Shown here: positions 47,901-58,916 of the stretch, piece by piece
Layout of the letters: each line of letters starts with the position of its first letter
Numbering within the stretch: position 1 is the stretch's first letter
Assembly (NCBI RefSeq): GCF_008831285.2
Contig: NC_045149.1
Span: 6,439,500 to 6,503,499 of the forward strand
Source of the DNA: Nymphaea colorata
Taxonomy: Eukaryota; Streptophyta; Magnoliopsida; Nymphaeales; Nymphaeaceae
Direction: 5' to 3'
Length of the DNA stretch: 64,000 nucleotides
Made by a program: the position numbers and the translations under genes
Notes under the pieces: model-generated
The model's input: the letters and a program-made list of their open reading frames with translations, nothing else
Told to the model about the DNA's origin: nothing
Database searches by the model: none

Positions 47901-48929
47901 TGCGTCTTTGTGAAGAAATTTTCAGGTGATGACTTTGTCATTTTGTTGATTTATGTTGATGACATGCTTATTGTTGGCAACAATATATCGAGAATTTCAA
48001 GCTTGAAAAAGGAGTTGAACAAGTCTTTTGCTATGAAAGACTTGGGACCTGCTAGTCAGATTTTAGGTATGAAGATCACACGAGATAGGAAATCGAAGAA
48101 GCTATGGCTATCTCAAGAGAAGTACATTGAGAAGGTACTTCAAAGATTTCACATGGACAAGGCAAAGCCTGTTAGCACCCTTCTTGCAGCGCATTTCAAG
48201 TTGAGCACCAAGCAGAGTCCAAGGACAGATTCAAAAAAGGAAGATATGGAGAAGATTCCCTATGCCTCAGTCACAGGTAGTCTGATGTATGCTATGGTAT
48301 GTACTAGACCTGATATTGCTCATTCAGTTGGTGTTGTTAGTCGGTTTGTCTCAAATCCAGGAAAGAAACACTGGGAAGCAGTTAAATGGATTTTGAGATA
48401 CCTTCGTGGGACTAGCAGTTTCTCACTTTGTTTTGGGGCAGAAAAATCTATTCTTGTTGGGTATACAGATTCAGACATGGCATGAGACATTGACGGGAGA
48501 AGATCTATATCTGGTTTTTTATTGACATATGCAGGTGGTGCAGTTTCTTAGCAATCCAGACTTCAGAAATGTGTAGCATTATCTATTACTGAAGCAGAGT
48601 TTATTGCAGCTACAGAGGCGAGCAAGGAGCTCCTATGGATGAAGAGGTTCATGTAGGAACTTCAGTTCAGTCAAGACGAGTACGTGCTTTACTGTCACAG
48701 TCAGAGTGCTATTCACCTTGGAAAGAATTCTACTTTTCATGCAAGGTCAAAGCATATAGACGTGAGGTATCATTGGATACGTGATGTTCTAGAGTCGAAG
48801 CAGCTTGTTCTTTATAAGATCCATACAGATGATAATCCTGCAGATATGATGATGAAGTCTCTACCTAAAGAGAAGCATGATATGTGTAGAGACTTAGTTG
48901 GGATAACTGCCTTTAAGGCAGTATATTAA
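44919..48929 (+). pseudogene. Copia gag-pol polyprotein with seven in-frame stops
   Basis: A single reading frame of 1337 codons from the ATG after the primer site. Domains in order: gag ([20 protein letters not shown]; later LPDSWETFRVSL); knuckle CHHCRKKIHIKKYC at about 45621 (C-x2-C-x4-H-x4-C); protease WLVDSGLALHVT at 45810; integrase zinc module WHRRLGH...CSHCFAGKQ (46203-46325); integrase acidic residues in HTDVCGP (46392), SDNGGEY (46581) and GVAER (46686); RT with NKWVFRVKHD, MDVKTAFLHDDL and YVDDMLIVG (47952); RNase H from about 48460 to ADMMMKSLPKEKH. Stops are TGA 45081, TAA 46503, TAA 46935, TAG 46947, TGA 48483, TAG 48549 and TAG 48654. Several sit where the family has Trp or Gln, as expected from C-to-T/G-to-A changes. 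Resembles the Tnt1-94-like polyprotein type. Confidence 0.93.
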
Positions 48930-48969
48930 TTTTATTCATTTTTGCAGGAATGTTCCCTCACTTGAGGCT

Positions 48970-48981
48970 GAAGGGGGAGCT
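48970..48981 (+). other. Polypurine tract of the copia element
   Basis: GAAGGGGGAGCT directly before the 3' LTR. Confidence 0.85.
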
Positions 48982-49608
48982 TGTTGGGTCGGGTCCAGCC
49001 TCAAGTGGACCCGATCCAGCCTGTCACTTAAGTGACGGGCAGAGAAAACAAAAGGAGGGCACGCGATGGTGCCCCCCTCCCTCATTCTCACTCACGTCTC
49101 TCTCTCTCTCTAGGGTTTTTTATTTGGGGAAAAAGGAGAGGAGAGATTTTTTTCTTGTGGCTGCACAGCAAGAGGAGAGAAGGAGAAGAAGAAAGGAGAG
49201 AAGGAGAAGAGGAAGGCTAGGAAGAGAAGGTTGAGAGCTCTTGACTTGAGCAAGATTCGATTCCAATGAGGAGGCCTCCCAATCCACGTTTTGGGCATCT
49301 TCATCGGTGATATTTTTTCTTGTTTTTCTCATATAGTTTTGATGAGATATTATTGTTCGAGGGTTGGCTTTGTGTAGCCCCTCGTGGGAAAATTTATATC
49401 GTTGATTATAGTGGATTGAGTTTTGGGTCGTAATACCCCGTGGTTTTTACCCTCATTGTTTTTGAGGGGTTTTCCACGTAAAAATCTTCTCGTGCATTTG
49501 TGATTGTTTGGTCGTTGTTTTGTTGCTTCTTGCATGATCGGTTTGGGCTATACTTCGTTGTTGAATCATTTGTAGTAGATTTGTGCATATCCGCATTTTA
49601 TCCCAACA
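48982..49608 (+). repeat. 3' LTR of the copia element
   Basis: 627 bp, partner of 44272-44899, followed by the GCACC duplication and the continuation of unit U4. Confidence 0.93.
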
Positions 49609-50475
49609 GCACCCGCACCCGCATTTGCACCTGCATCTGCACCCACACCCATGTGACATAGTTTCAAAGTCTCACACAGACACACCCTTGAAATTGGGGG
49701 TCGTGGTGTATGATCATTCCCCCCAGGTGCAGGCAATAGATTTTTCTTCAAGAAAATTTGAATTATGTTAATCGATCTGGTTAAACTCATGGCTGGTTTT
49801 CACTGCCTTTATTTTTTCTGAGAAAGTAGTTGCTGTTAGCAGGGGGAACTGGTGGATTGCATTTTGCATAATTCAATTTATACATTTTGGGATAGTAAAG
49901 GTATGCAGACTCAAGCAATCAAAAGCTGTCTAAGAAAAAACAATGTTAATGCAATGGAGGGAAACATATAGTTTGAAGGTGGGAGAGGGATTGGATTCCT
50001 CTGCAAACAGATTTCCATTACTGAATATAATAAACCATCTTTACTTTTGTTTCGAAGGCAAGAGTTCACATGTTTGCTGCAGAAATCATCTTATTGTACA
50101 GACGAGAAACTGTTTCACAGCAATTTCCTACTGCATCAAGTAATTCTTCTGGCTCTGTCATGTTCCCCCGTACGGAGGCTGTTTTAGTATCTAGATCATG
50201 TGCTGCAAACATTCCTCTTAATAAAGGTTGGAGGCCTCCCCCCACAGGCTTGTTTCGGCACCACCAAAAGGCAGCAGCATCGGACCCACTACGGTCAGAA
50301 TCCATCCTTGCTCAAGTGGTTAGCTAAGAGAGCATTTGGTGCAAGGAAAAGAATGCTGCATTTACAGGGCAATGGTCGAAACACCATTTAACGTAGCATC
50401 CATGAGAATTGAACTGCTGTCTGAGCTTTCACCAGATTGGCTACTTGACCAGCCACACTAGGCCCCTTGAGCCAC
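49609..50475 (+). repeat. Diverged duplicate copy U4, right part
   Basis: Continues the unit from the GCACC microsatellite and is collinear with about 1000-2440 of U1, with a large deletion between 50395 and 50397 equivalents (native 1745-2360 missing). A minus-strand frame of 79 codons (50066-50305) is open here but stopped in U1 and U3. It ends abruptly at CCTTGAGCCAC where the Tat element is inserted. Confidence 0.85.
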
Positions 50476-53400
50476 TGTTCGCACCCCACTCCTTTTTCAA
50501 GAAGGTCGAAATGCGAGTCAGCAAAATTCTTTTAAAATTGGGGTTTTGAGAAAATTTTCAAGAGAAAGGGATCCGCTCGTCGGTACGAGGTCCAACCGTT
50601 CCTGCCGCCTTTAACAGGGGTAATTAGACCAAGGACTAAGGATCATTTGGATCATGTACGAGTTATTGATGTAAGTCCTATATGCTTATGCATTGAGGTT
50701 TTGGATTCAAGAACCGAAATTCATTTTTTTGAATAAATGAATTTGAATATTGGGGGTTTTCAAGTTGGTTTAAAAACCTTTGTTTTGGTGTTATTTGAAA
50801 CACATAATTCTTGAGGATTTTTGAAGATTTGGAATTGAGTTCTTTGTTGTGAACTCTAGATGATGATGATCATCTTATGATAAAAATTGATTTTGAACTC
50901 TTCTTTTGTCAAATCATGTGATTTGTAGAATTCATTCTTTTGAAAGAACATACGTTCCAAATTGTTAGAAAACATGTTGTTTTTCAAATGCACTTTGGCC
51001 AAAAGATTATGAATGCATTGCTTGTGTTTTCTTTTGAAGTTAAGTGAAGTTTACAAATTTTCATTGCAATATGACTTGGTCACTTTTTGCAACTTAAATT
51101 TGAATCACTTAATTTCTTGAGAATGTGCATGTGGTGCCATTGATTTTGAGTGAAAGTGAATGCATGAAACGAGAATGGAAACTATATGGAACATTCATTC
51201 TTCTCTCTCTCATAATCCATCAAGATTCATTCATATGAAACATACATTCTTCACTCCCTCATAATCTCTCAAAGTCCGTATTGCACGTCATACAATCTAT
51301 ACATGAAGATTGATTAAAATGTAGGACTTTCTCTATATGTGCTCATTATATGATTAAGCACATGAATTAGAGATGTAGTCCATAAGCTTGAGGCTTGACA
51401 TAAAATTATCAAAATGATGAAAATATATAAATGATGTCAAGTTCAATCTTTGAAATGGATGGGAGACATGGATGACGTCCACTGTTGTCTCAAAATAGCT
51501 AAAAATCTGACCTTGTGTTGATTTAAATAGCTGAAAATTGTGGACATTGATTCCAATAAGGACTTGTTTCTTAGATAGAAACAATGAGTTTTTCAAATCT
51601 ATTCAAATTCCAGATTTCGTAGTAATGAAATCATCAACTCCTTTGGATGATTCTAGGATGGTTGGTATTTCAAATATGTAAATTTTGATATTCTTAAACC
51701 AATTCCTATGAAACATGGTCTGATTTCAACAACATACATACATCTTACGTATGGGTTTGCTGAAATTAAGTAAAAATGAAATGAAAATAATTTATAATCT
51801 TGCACTAGAAAAATCAATAAAAATGGCCCATTTCCTTAAAGACCGGTTTGGAAACATGTTCCAACCTGATTTTAAGGGAGGAATGTAATTTTTGACAAGA
51901 AATCGGATACATATATGTACATATATAACAATGTATACATATACGTATCTTACTTTTTAAAATGAAATTTTATCAAGGGACCGCATGACTCATGAATCAT
52001 GATGATTCATGGCTGGGTTCTTTTATGTAGGAAGATTGAGAACTTGTTTCAAATCTTCCCTACTACCCTTGATTAATTAAATTGAAAGACATGAATCAAA
52101 ATGACTGTGAATAAGAAAGAAAATAAAACAATACTCAAGCTTATTCGTCCATCATTTCGCCATGCAAGGGTGGATCACATTCATAAAAACGTATCCATCC
52201 CTTATAGGCATTTTCATCATACGTGATGTAGCAAAATCACTCTCTCACCGTGGGATTCTCTCATGGTAGGGAGTTCAAAATGGTATTAAGTTGGTTCCTT
52301 TGAAAGGGACGTGGCCTTGAGGCCCATTTCAAAATTTGATACTTGGGATCATATTTAAGAAAAACCGACATATGCATGCATTATGCATTAACATGTACAT
52401 TGAAGCGTAGGTTTCCCTTAGCTGGACATCACTCCCAGCCGTAAGCAAATGAAAATAAACCCTCCCACGAATTGCTGGAATTAAAATAAATCAACAATAA
52501 GCTAAAGTAGAAGAGAAGTGAGTTAAGATCACCTACCTTGCGGTCGGTCTTGATGTTTGTCCTTCGTCTTCACTTGTTTTCTAACCCAAGCAATCCTAAG
52601 CAAGAATCCAACCGTGGATTCAAGCTTAGCAAAGCTAGAATAAGAAATAGCTTGCTTGCTGGAATTTGGAGTGGTAAAGAGGGCTTCTCACCACGAAAAT
52701 CCTAAGTAAGGGTTCACTTAAGCACCCTAACTTAGCAAAATCAATGGGGAGAATAGAAGAAAGTGAAGAAGAGAATGGGAGAAAAAGGGGAAGGGGGCTT
52801 GGACGAACCTCTTCTCTCTTCCTTGGCTTCTCCCTCCTAGCTCCTTGGCTGCAGCAATTTGATAGAATGCTCCAAAATTTCGTCCTCCCTCTTAGTGGCC
52901 AAGGGGAGGTTTATATAGAGGAGGAGGTGGGTTCAACCACTTTCTTAACTCACCTTGGGAACTTACTTAAGACCTTGGGGACTTGTAAAATGAGTTAAAT
53001 AGACTTTAAAGGCTCTAATTGACCATTTCTCAGCCCATTTCCACGAGCTAGGTGGGCTGGGCTAGGTTTGGTCAACTTGGGTTCAGACCTAGGTGACCAT
53101 TTTGACCAAAATTTTGGACGAAAATGCCCTTGCACAGGGTTTTGCCCTTATTTTGTACTATTTATTTATTTTTTGTTTGAAATCGAGCTTATAAGGTTAA
53201 AACCTAGTTACTAAGCTCCAAATGCCATTGAATTATGATAATTAAATTTAAATTTTAATAAAATTTAAAAATTTTATCAAATTTGGTTCGAAAATGGTAT
53301 TTTCGTCCAAAACTTGATTGAAAATGGATTTCAACTGAATCAAACTTTCACTTGAGAAATTCAATTTAAATTTGGTATTTGATTCATGCATTTGACAAAT

Positions 53401-54301
53401 TCAAATGTTTATTTGCCTTTCATAAACCATTTTAGGCTTTTTAATCTTAAGTTGACCGCAGAAGGGCAAAATTATCCAAATTGATCAATTTCAACCAATT
53501 GACCAAAGTCAAAGCTCATTTGCAAGTAGTTTGACTTTATTTGAGGTAATTTGATAAATTTGGGTCAAGAAAGCTCTTAATTGAGCTAAATTGTACTTTG
53601 ACTGAGTTTAGTCAAAGTGGGTTTGGTTCGGTCAAAGTCTATTTTCGTCCATTAATTGGATCATGAGACAGACTTACGTTTTGACTATGTTGAGCCCATT
53701 GTGACCGAACCTAGCTGGAATTGGCACCACATTTGAGTGCACCCGGGTCAAACCTACTTGGATTAAGTAGGTTAGGTGAGTTTGACCAGTCTAGTAATTG
53801 CTTCCTTGGAAATGATTTTTTTCTTTAAGGAGGATCTGGTTAAAGAAGAGAGAGAGACATTTATGTCTCTCTTTTCCTAGGTTTCTCCTTTATTTCTTCT
53901 TGAAAATGACTTTTCTTCAATTAATTTGAGAGAAAATATTTATTTATTATTTTTTTTTGACATGGAGGGGGGCATGGCCCCTGGGGAGGGCTCTTGACCA
54001 CACGGGCTAGGTGGGGCCCACACGTGGGTCCCACGTAGCATTTTAGACTGAATTAGATCCAATTCTTGGATCTAAGTCAAAATTTGCATTTTGCAATTGG
54101 ATTTGGATTTCAAATGACATTTGCAATTGAATTTGGACTCGTAATCCTACATTGGGATTCGTGTATCGGGTTAAATTCACGATTTGAATCTAATTGTTCT
54201 TTAGATTCGAAATTGGCTTTGAAATTGCAAATTTTCACAATTCTTTTGTGAAATTTTCACATTGCTTCAATTTTGATGTGGAAAAATTTGGGGTGTTAAC
54301 A
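50476..54301 (-). repeat. 3' LTR of the Tat-type element (3826 bp)
   Basis: In element orientation it starts TGTTAACACCCCAAATTTTT and ends GGGGTGCGAACA. The left edge is fixed by the break in unit U4 (GAGCCAC|TGTTCGCACC) and the right edge by the purine tract. The 5' partner is not in the window, so boundaries rest on TG...CA ends and context. It is AT-rich with a purine-rich block at 52740-52800 and no gene. Confidence 0.8.
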
Positions 54302-54315
54302 GATGCCCCTCTTTG
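54302..54315 (-). other. Polypurine tract of the Tat-type element
   Basis: The minus strand reads CAAAGAGGGGCATC just before the LTR start TGTTAACACC. Confidence 0.8.
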
Positions 54316-55362
54316 TTGTTAAGCAAATTGAATAATTTGCTTAATAGCAAAGATTCACGCACCAAATTTTTGCAAATCGTTTGGAAAATCCATTTTTCAA
54401 ATGATGTTGAACCATCCTCGCTCGAGGGGAAATGCTAGGCATAGACCTGAAATAAGAAGATCTTTCTCCATCTCATTGGAGACTTTGTAGAGGAATTAAT
54501 GTTGGTTGAAAAATTTTGTAATTGTGAAAGTTTTTGCATTTGATGCTTTGAGAAATTTGCCTTCGATGCCTTCTAAACTATTGGCAAGTGCTTTTTCTCT
54601 TCTTTTACTTAGTTTTTCACATACTCTCTTTTGCTTTTGAATTTTGATTTTCTTTTTGAGCCACCCTTCACTCTTGGGAGAAATTCCTCACCACCCCAAA
54701 AGCTACTACGGAGTTCCACCGCTTTGGCGGTTTTGTGTAGTTTGCTTTGTGTAATATCAAGTCTATCGGGCTTTCTTCTGAACCCTTGTAACAAGCTTTG
54801 GGCCGGTAACTCCTAGACCAGTTGGCCTCAGGGTACCAAATGTAAAACACTCCCCGGGCTTACTTGCTCGAATTCAGAAGGCTTTAGGAGACTTAATATA
54901 AGCAAAATGTTCATGGATTGCTTTTTAGCTTCACGGCGTAAGCATATGTCATATGCCCACCCGCGCCTGCTGAGCTTTGAACCAGAGGAACAACTACACT
55001 CACCCCGAGCTCATTGCTCAACTCATTTCGCTTGATAGCTTTTTCTAGCATTTTGCCAAGGTCTTTTAGGTGACAAGACTTTTTCTTATGGCATCTCATG
55101 CTAGACCTTTACAAATGCCGATTGTCGGGACCAACATTAATTACTATACATAAGTCCCTCAATGTCTGTGAAATTTCTTGCCTATTTCAAGACGATGCCC
55201 TTGCAATTGTCTTCAAGACATGGGTTGAGTTTGAAAATTTTGATGCATTTTTGAAACTTTTCCCTAAGGGATACCATGCCCCTTAGTTGGTTTGAAAATT
55301 GTTACAAACGTGCTTATCAAAGCACAACTATTTTGAATTTTTTTTTTTTTTGAATTGCAAAT
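54316..55362 (-). other. Non-coding region between integrase and 3' LTR of the Tat-type element
   Basis: About 1 kb without a conserved frame, with a poly-T run at 55339. A 3' untranslated spacer of this size is usual for Tat elements. Confidence 0.6.
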
Positions 55363-56784
55363 TCAAGTATAGAATTTTTTGAGATGCAAAGCATTAATTG
55401 GATCGGGGATTTCAACCCCATCGGCATCAATCAGTCGATAAGAATTGTGAGGTAGAACCTCTTTGACAACATATGGTCCTTCCCAGTTCGGCGCCCATTT
55501 TCCTTTGGGTCTACTCCTGAGTGGAACTATGGATCTTAAAACAAGATCATTTACCTGAAATTTTCTTTCAATGACTGATTTGGCATAATGTCGGGCGACT
55601 CTCTTACGATAGACTTCGGCATGCTCTGCCGCTTGTAGTCTTTTCTCGTCTAAGAGGTCTAATTGAGTAAGTCTCTTTTTTTGGTATTTGTTAATTGGGA
55701 GTTCAATGAGAGCAGCAAATTTCATTGCTGGTTTTTGGACATGTAATGGAAGGACAATTTCCGTTCCATATACTAATTCTGCTGGTGTAGCATTGGTGGG
55801 TGTCCGAATTGTGGTTCGATACGCCCAGAGTGCATTGTGCATTTTCTCGTGCCAATCTCGACCTGTTTCAACTGTCCTTTCTAAGACACGAATCAAAATC
55901 TTGTTGGTTGCTTCTGCCTGACCATTACCTTGAGGGTAATATGGGGCAGAAAAGTGATGTTGTATTTTGTGTTTGTGACAAAGATTGCGCATTTTCTCAT
56001 TTTTGAAATGAGTACCGTTATCAGAAACGATATCATGCGGGATGCCAAATCTACACAAAAGATTTTTATGAATGAAGGACACTACGTGTTGTCCTTCGAC
56101 TGTTTTTAAAGTGATAGCTTCCACCCATTTGGTGAAGTAATCTGTAGCTTCAAGAAAATACATGTGTCCATTTGAGGCAGGTGGATTGATTGGACCGACT
56201 ACGTCGAAGGCCCACATGGAGAATGGCCATGGTGAGCTGACCGAATGAAGGTACGCTGCTGGAGCATGAATTGATGGTGCATGGAACTGACATTTGATGC
56301 ATTTCTTGACAAATTGGTGACAGTCTCTTTGCATTGTGGGCCAATAGTACCCTGCTCTGACTATATGCTTGACGAGGGTCTGATACCCTACATGTCCCCC
56401 ACAAATTCCTTCATGGGCTTCTTGAATGACTTCTAGTGCCTCATTTGCATCGAGATATCTAGCATATTCTGTGTTGAATCCTCTTCTATATAGGATGTCG
56501 GCTAGAATGAAATATCTTGAAGACATGTGTCTGAAAACTCTTTGCTCTTTTCGAGACATTTCTGGTGGAAGTGTTCCAGTTTGGAGAAAATCCTTGATGT
56601 TCTGATACCATGGTGTTTCTCTACTTTCTGCTTGCAACACCTGTTCTGGTATGACAAAAGATGGTTGTTCGAGTCTTCCAACTTCAAAAGATCTGATAGA
56701 TTCTCCAGGTTTGAAGGCAATGGTAGAGCCTAAACTGGCTAAACCGTCTGCTATTGGGTTAAATTCTCTTTTGACATGTAAGAG
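55363..56784 (-). CDS. Tat-type integrase (3' part of pol, after an in-frame stop)
   Basis: Inserts element DNA into the genome. It is in the same frame as the reverse transcriptase region and separated from it only by a TAA at 56785-56787. Numbered from Met at 56640 (425 residues), the zinc module is H76, H83, C114, C117 and the catalytic triad D146 (WAFDVVGP), D207 (VSDNGTHF), E243 (GQAEATNK), giving D-x60-D-x35-E. The C-terminal GPY/F-type region is WEGPYVVKEVLPHNSYRL. No chromodomain follows, in keeping with the Tat lineage. The fragment between 56784 and 56640 continues RNase H/integrase linker sequence in frame. Confidence 0.9.
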   Translation of the reverse strand, partial: LLHVKREFNPIADGLASLGSTIAFKPGESIRSFEVGRLEQPSFVIPEQVLQAESRETPWYQNIKDFLQTGTLPPEMSRKEQRVFRHMSSRYFILADILYRRGFNTEYARYLDANEALEVIQEAHEGICGGHVGYQTLVKHIVRAGYYWPTMQRDCHQFVKKCIKCQFHAPSIHAPAAYLHSVSSPWPFSMWAFDVVGPINPPASNGHMYFLEATDYFTKWVEAITLKTVEGQHVVSFIHKNLLCRFGIPHDIVSDNGTHFKNEKMRNLCHKHKIQHHFSAPYYPQGNGQAEATNKILIRVLERTVETGRDWHEKMHNALWAYRTTIRTPTNATPAELVYGTEIVLPLHVQKPAMKFAALIELPINKYQKKRLTQLDLLDEKRLQAAEHAEVYRKRVARHYAKSVIERKFQVNDLVLRSIVPLRSRPKGKWAPNWEGPYVVKEVLPHNSYRLIDADGVEIPDPINALHLKKFYT

Positions 56785-58758
56785 TTAACATTCCTCGAAC
56801 TGTCTTAAGAGGGAAGCTGCTAACTCTTGATATGGGATCAATTTTTGATCTTTGACTTGCCAATCTCCATTGACCTGACTGACAGCTAAGAGAGAATCTC
56901 CAAAAATGCGAACTCTCTGCACTTTAAATTTGAGCAACATTTTGAGTCCTTGGATTAGGGCCTCGTACTCTGCCATATTATGCGTGCAGAAAAAATTCAA
57001 TTTGAGAGAGTAAGGAATCATTTCCCTTTCTGGTGTAATGAAAAGTATCCCAATGCCTGCCCCAGCTGTGCTCTTAGATCCATCAAAGTACATCTCCCAA
57101 ATCGGCTCTGGTTCAGTTGTCAGGATTTGCTCATCTAGAAAATCATCATTTGTTCTAATTTCTTCATATAGAGGAAAATCTGCCAATTGGTCTGCAATGG
57201 CTTGCCCCTTGATTGATTTTTGTGACACATATTCCAAATCATATTGCATCAGCAAAACCTGCCACTTTGCTATCCTTCCATTCAGAAATGGCTGTTCGAG
57301 GATATATTTGAGTGGATTAAGTTTGGACAAAATTTTAACTTCACAAGCCAATAGATAATGCCTTAATTTTTGACACATCCACACCAAGGCTAAGCAAGTT
57401 TTTTCCATGTGTGAGTAGTTCTTTTCATACTGCACAAATGTCTTACTGATGTAATAAATGGCATGTTCTATTCGGCATCCTTCTTCATATTGAGCCAGAA
57501 ATCCACCACAGGCTGAATCGTTAACTATGATGTAAAGGAGTAGAGGTTCCCCTAAAATTGGAGGTTTTAAAATTGGTGGGCAAAGAAGATACTTCTTGAT
57601 CTTTTCGAATGAGGCTTGACATTCATGCCCCCATTCAAATTTGACTCCTTTCCGCAGTAAATGGTTGAAGGGTTCGCATCTCATGGCGAGATTAGATATA
57701 AACCTTCTGATTGATTGAATTCTGCCTTGCAAGCTGCGTAGCTCCTTAAGATTTGTTGGGGGTGACATTTCGATGATCGCCTTTGCTTTGGAAGGATCCA
57801 TCTCGATTCCCTTTTGGCTGACCATAAATCCCAAAAGCTTACCGGATTCCACACCAAATACACATTTTTGTGGATTCAATCTAAGTTTGTATTGTAAGAG
57901 TCTATCAAAAACTTGAGAGAGAATGTTGATGTGATTTTCCCTTGTTTTTGACTTAATTAGTAGATCATCTACATATGCATCCATGATTTGATGCATTTGG
58001 TCATGAAAAATAGCTGCCATAGCCCTTTGATATGTTGCCCCAGCGTTCTTCAAACCAAATGGCATTACTGTATAGCAGAAGGTACCCCATGGGGTTGTAA
58101 ATGATGTTTTGGCTTGATCTTGAGCTGCCAACTTAATTTGGTTATAACCAGAATATCCATCCATAAAGGAGAACATAGCGTGACCTGCGGTACTGTCTAC
58201 CAACAAGTCAATGTTTGGAAGTGGGTAGTCATCCTTTGGTGTAGCCTTATTCAAATCTCTGAAATCGATGCATAGCCGAATTTTGCCATTTTTCTTTGGG
58301 ACTACCACAATGTTTGCTAACCATTCAGGATAGTCGATTGTTCGGATGAACCCTGCCTTTAGTAGGTCTTCCAGGCCTTCCTTAACTTGCCCCTCAAGAC
58401 GAGGGTCTAGTTTCCTCAACTTTTGTTTGATTGGCTTGCATTCTGGTTTCAATGGTAGTCGATGCTCGACTAATTTTGTATCAAGTCCTGGCATGTCCTC
58501 ATAAGTCCACGCAAAGGCTTCTTGATGCTTTTTGAGGAAATCTATCAACTCTTTTCTTTCTTCTGCTGAGAGACTTGTTCCAATTTGCAAAATCTTTGGA
58601 CTCTCTTCCGTGCCAATGTTAATTTCCTCAATCGGATCATTAATCAGAGGTGACGGTTGATCTTGCTTTCTCATTTGGATGAACTCTGGACATTCGGCCT
58701 CAGTGAGTTCTGGATTTATCTCCTTAAAAGCTTTTGATGTTTGATCCTCAAATGCCAT
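56785..58758 (-). CDS. Tat-type reverse transcriptase with two RNase H domains
   Basis: Copies element RNA into DNA. Numbered from the frame's first Met at 58797 (670 residues), with the better start MAFEDQTSK at residue 14 (58758). RT motifs are KNGKIRLCIDFRDLNKATPK (about 169-188), MPFGLKNAGATYQ (245-257) and YVDD at 275-278. The first RNase H (about 419-545) is degraded: a TD(H/N)-type aspartate is replaced in LSKLNPLKYIL. A second, archaeal-type RNase H follows (WEMYFDGSK D572; NMAEYEAL E610; IFGDSLL D634), the hallmark of Tat elements. The frame ends at an in-frame TAA (56785), after which integrase continues. Confidence 0.93.
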   Translation of the reverse strand: MAFEDQTSKAFKEINPELTEAECPEFIQMRKQDQPSPLINDPIEEINIGTEESPKILQIGTSLSAEERKELIDFLKKHQEAFAWTYEDMPGLDTKLVEHRLPLKPECKPIKQKLRKLDPRLEGQVKEGLEDLLKAGFIRTIDYPEWLANIVVVPKKNGKIRLCIDFRDLNKATPKDDYPLPNIDLLVDSTAGHAMFSFMDGYSGYNQIKLAAQDQAKTSFTTPWGTFCYTVMPFGLKNAGATYQRAMAAIFHDQMHQIMDAYVDDLLIKSKTRENHINILSQVFDRLLQYKLRLNPQKCVFGVESGKLLGFMVSQKGIEMDPSKAKAIIEMSPPTNLKELRSLQGRIQSIRRFISNLAMRCEPFNHLLRKGVKFEWGHECQASFEKIKKYLLCPPILKPPILGEPLLLYIIVNDSACGGFLAQYEEGCRIEHAIYYISKTFVQYEKNYSHMEKTCLALVWMCQKLRHYLLACEVKILSKLNPLKYILEQPFLNGRIAKWQVLLMQYDLEYVSQKSIKGQAIADQLADFPLYEEIRTNDDFLDEQILTTEPEPIWEMYFDGSKSTAGAGIGILFITPEREMIPYSLKLNFFCTHNMAEYEALIQGLKMLLKFKVQRVRIFGDSLLAVSQVNGDWQVKDQKLIPYQELAASLLRQFEEC

Positions 58759-58916
58759 CCTAAAGATTGTAAAGAAGTTAGATGAAATTTGAGACATTGT
58801 ATATGGAAGTAATTTGCATTTGTCATTGTATTTTTGAAGGTATTACAAAATGAAGACACTTGGTCTATTTGAGTACAATGACGACAAAATGACAAAATGA
58901 TGGCGGATTTGTTGAT
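58759..58916 (-). other. Gap between gag-protease stop and pol start (possible intron or frameshift site)
   Basis: The gag-protease frame stops at 58917 and pol opens in a different frame. The sequence just before MAFEDQ reads ACTTCTTTACAATCTTTAG, which would serve as a splice acceptor. Ogre-type elements are known to splice an intron between protease and RT. I could not identify a convincing donor; a GTACCT near 58962 is only a candidate. Confidence 0.35.

Larger units (their letters stand above)
44272..49608 (+). mobile_element. Ty1/copia LTR retrotransposon, full length, inactivated by stop codons
   Basis: 5337 bp with 628/627-bp LTRs (TGTTGGGTC ... ATCCCAACA) and a GCACC target duplication (44267-44271, 49609-49613). 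The primer site, a single polyprotein frame and a purine tract are all in place. The frame carries seven internal stops but no frameshift. The LTRs differ at about twenty positions, mostly transitions, so it is older than the Tekay element and younger than the copia at 37297. Confidence 0.95.
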
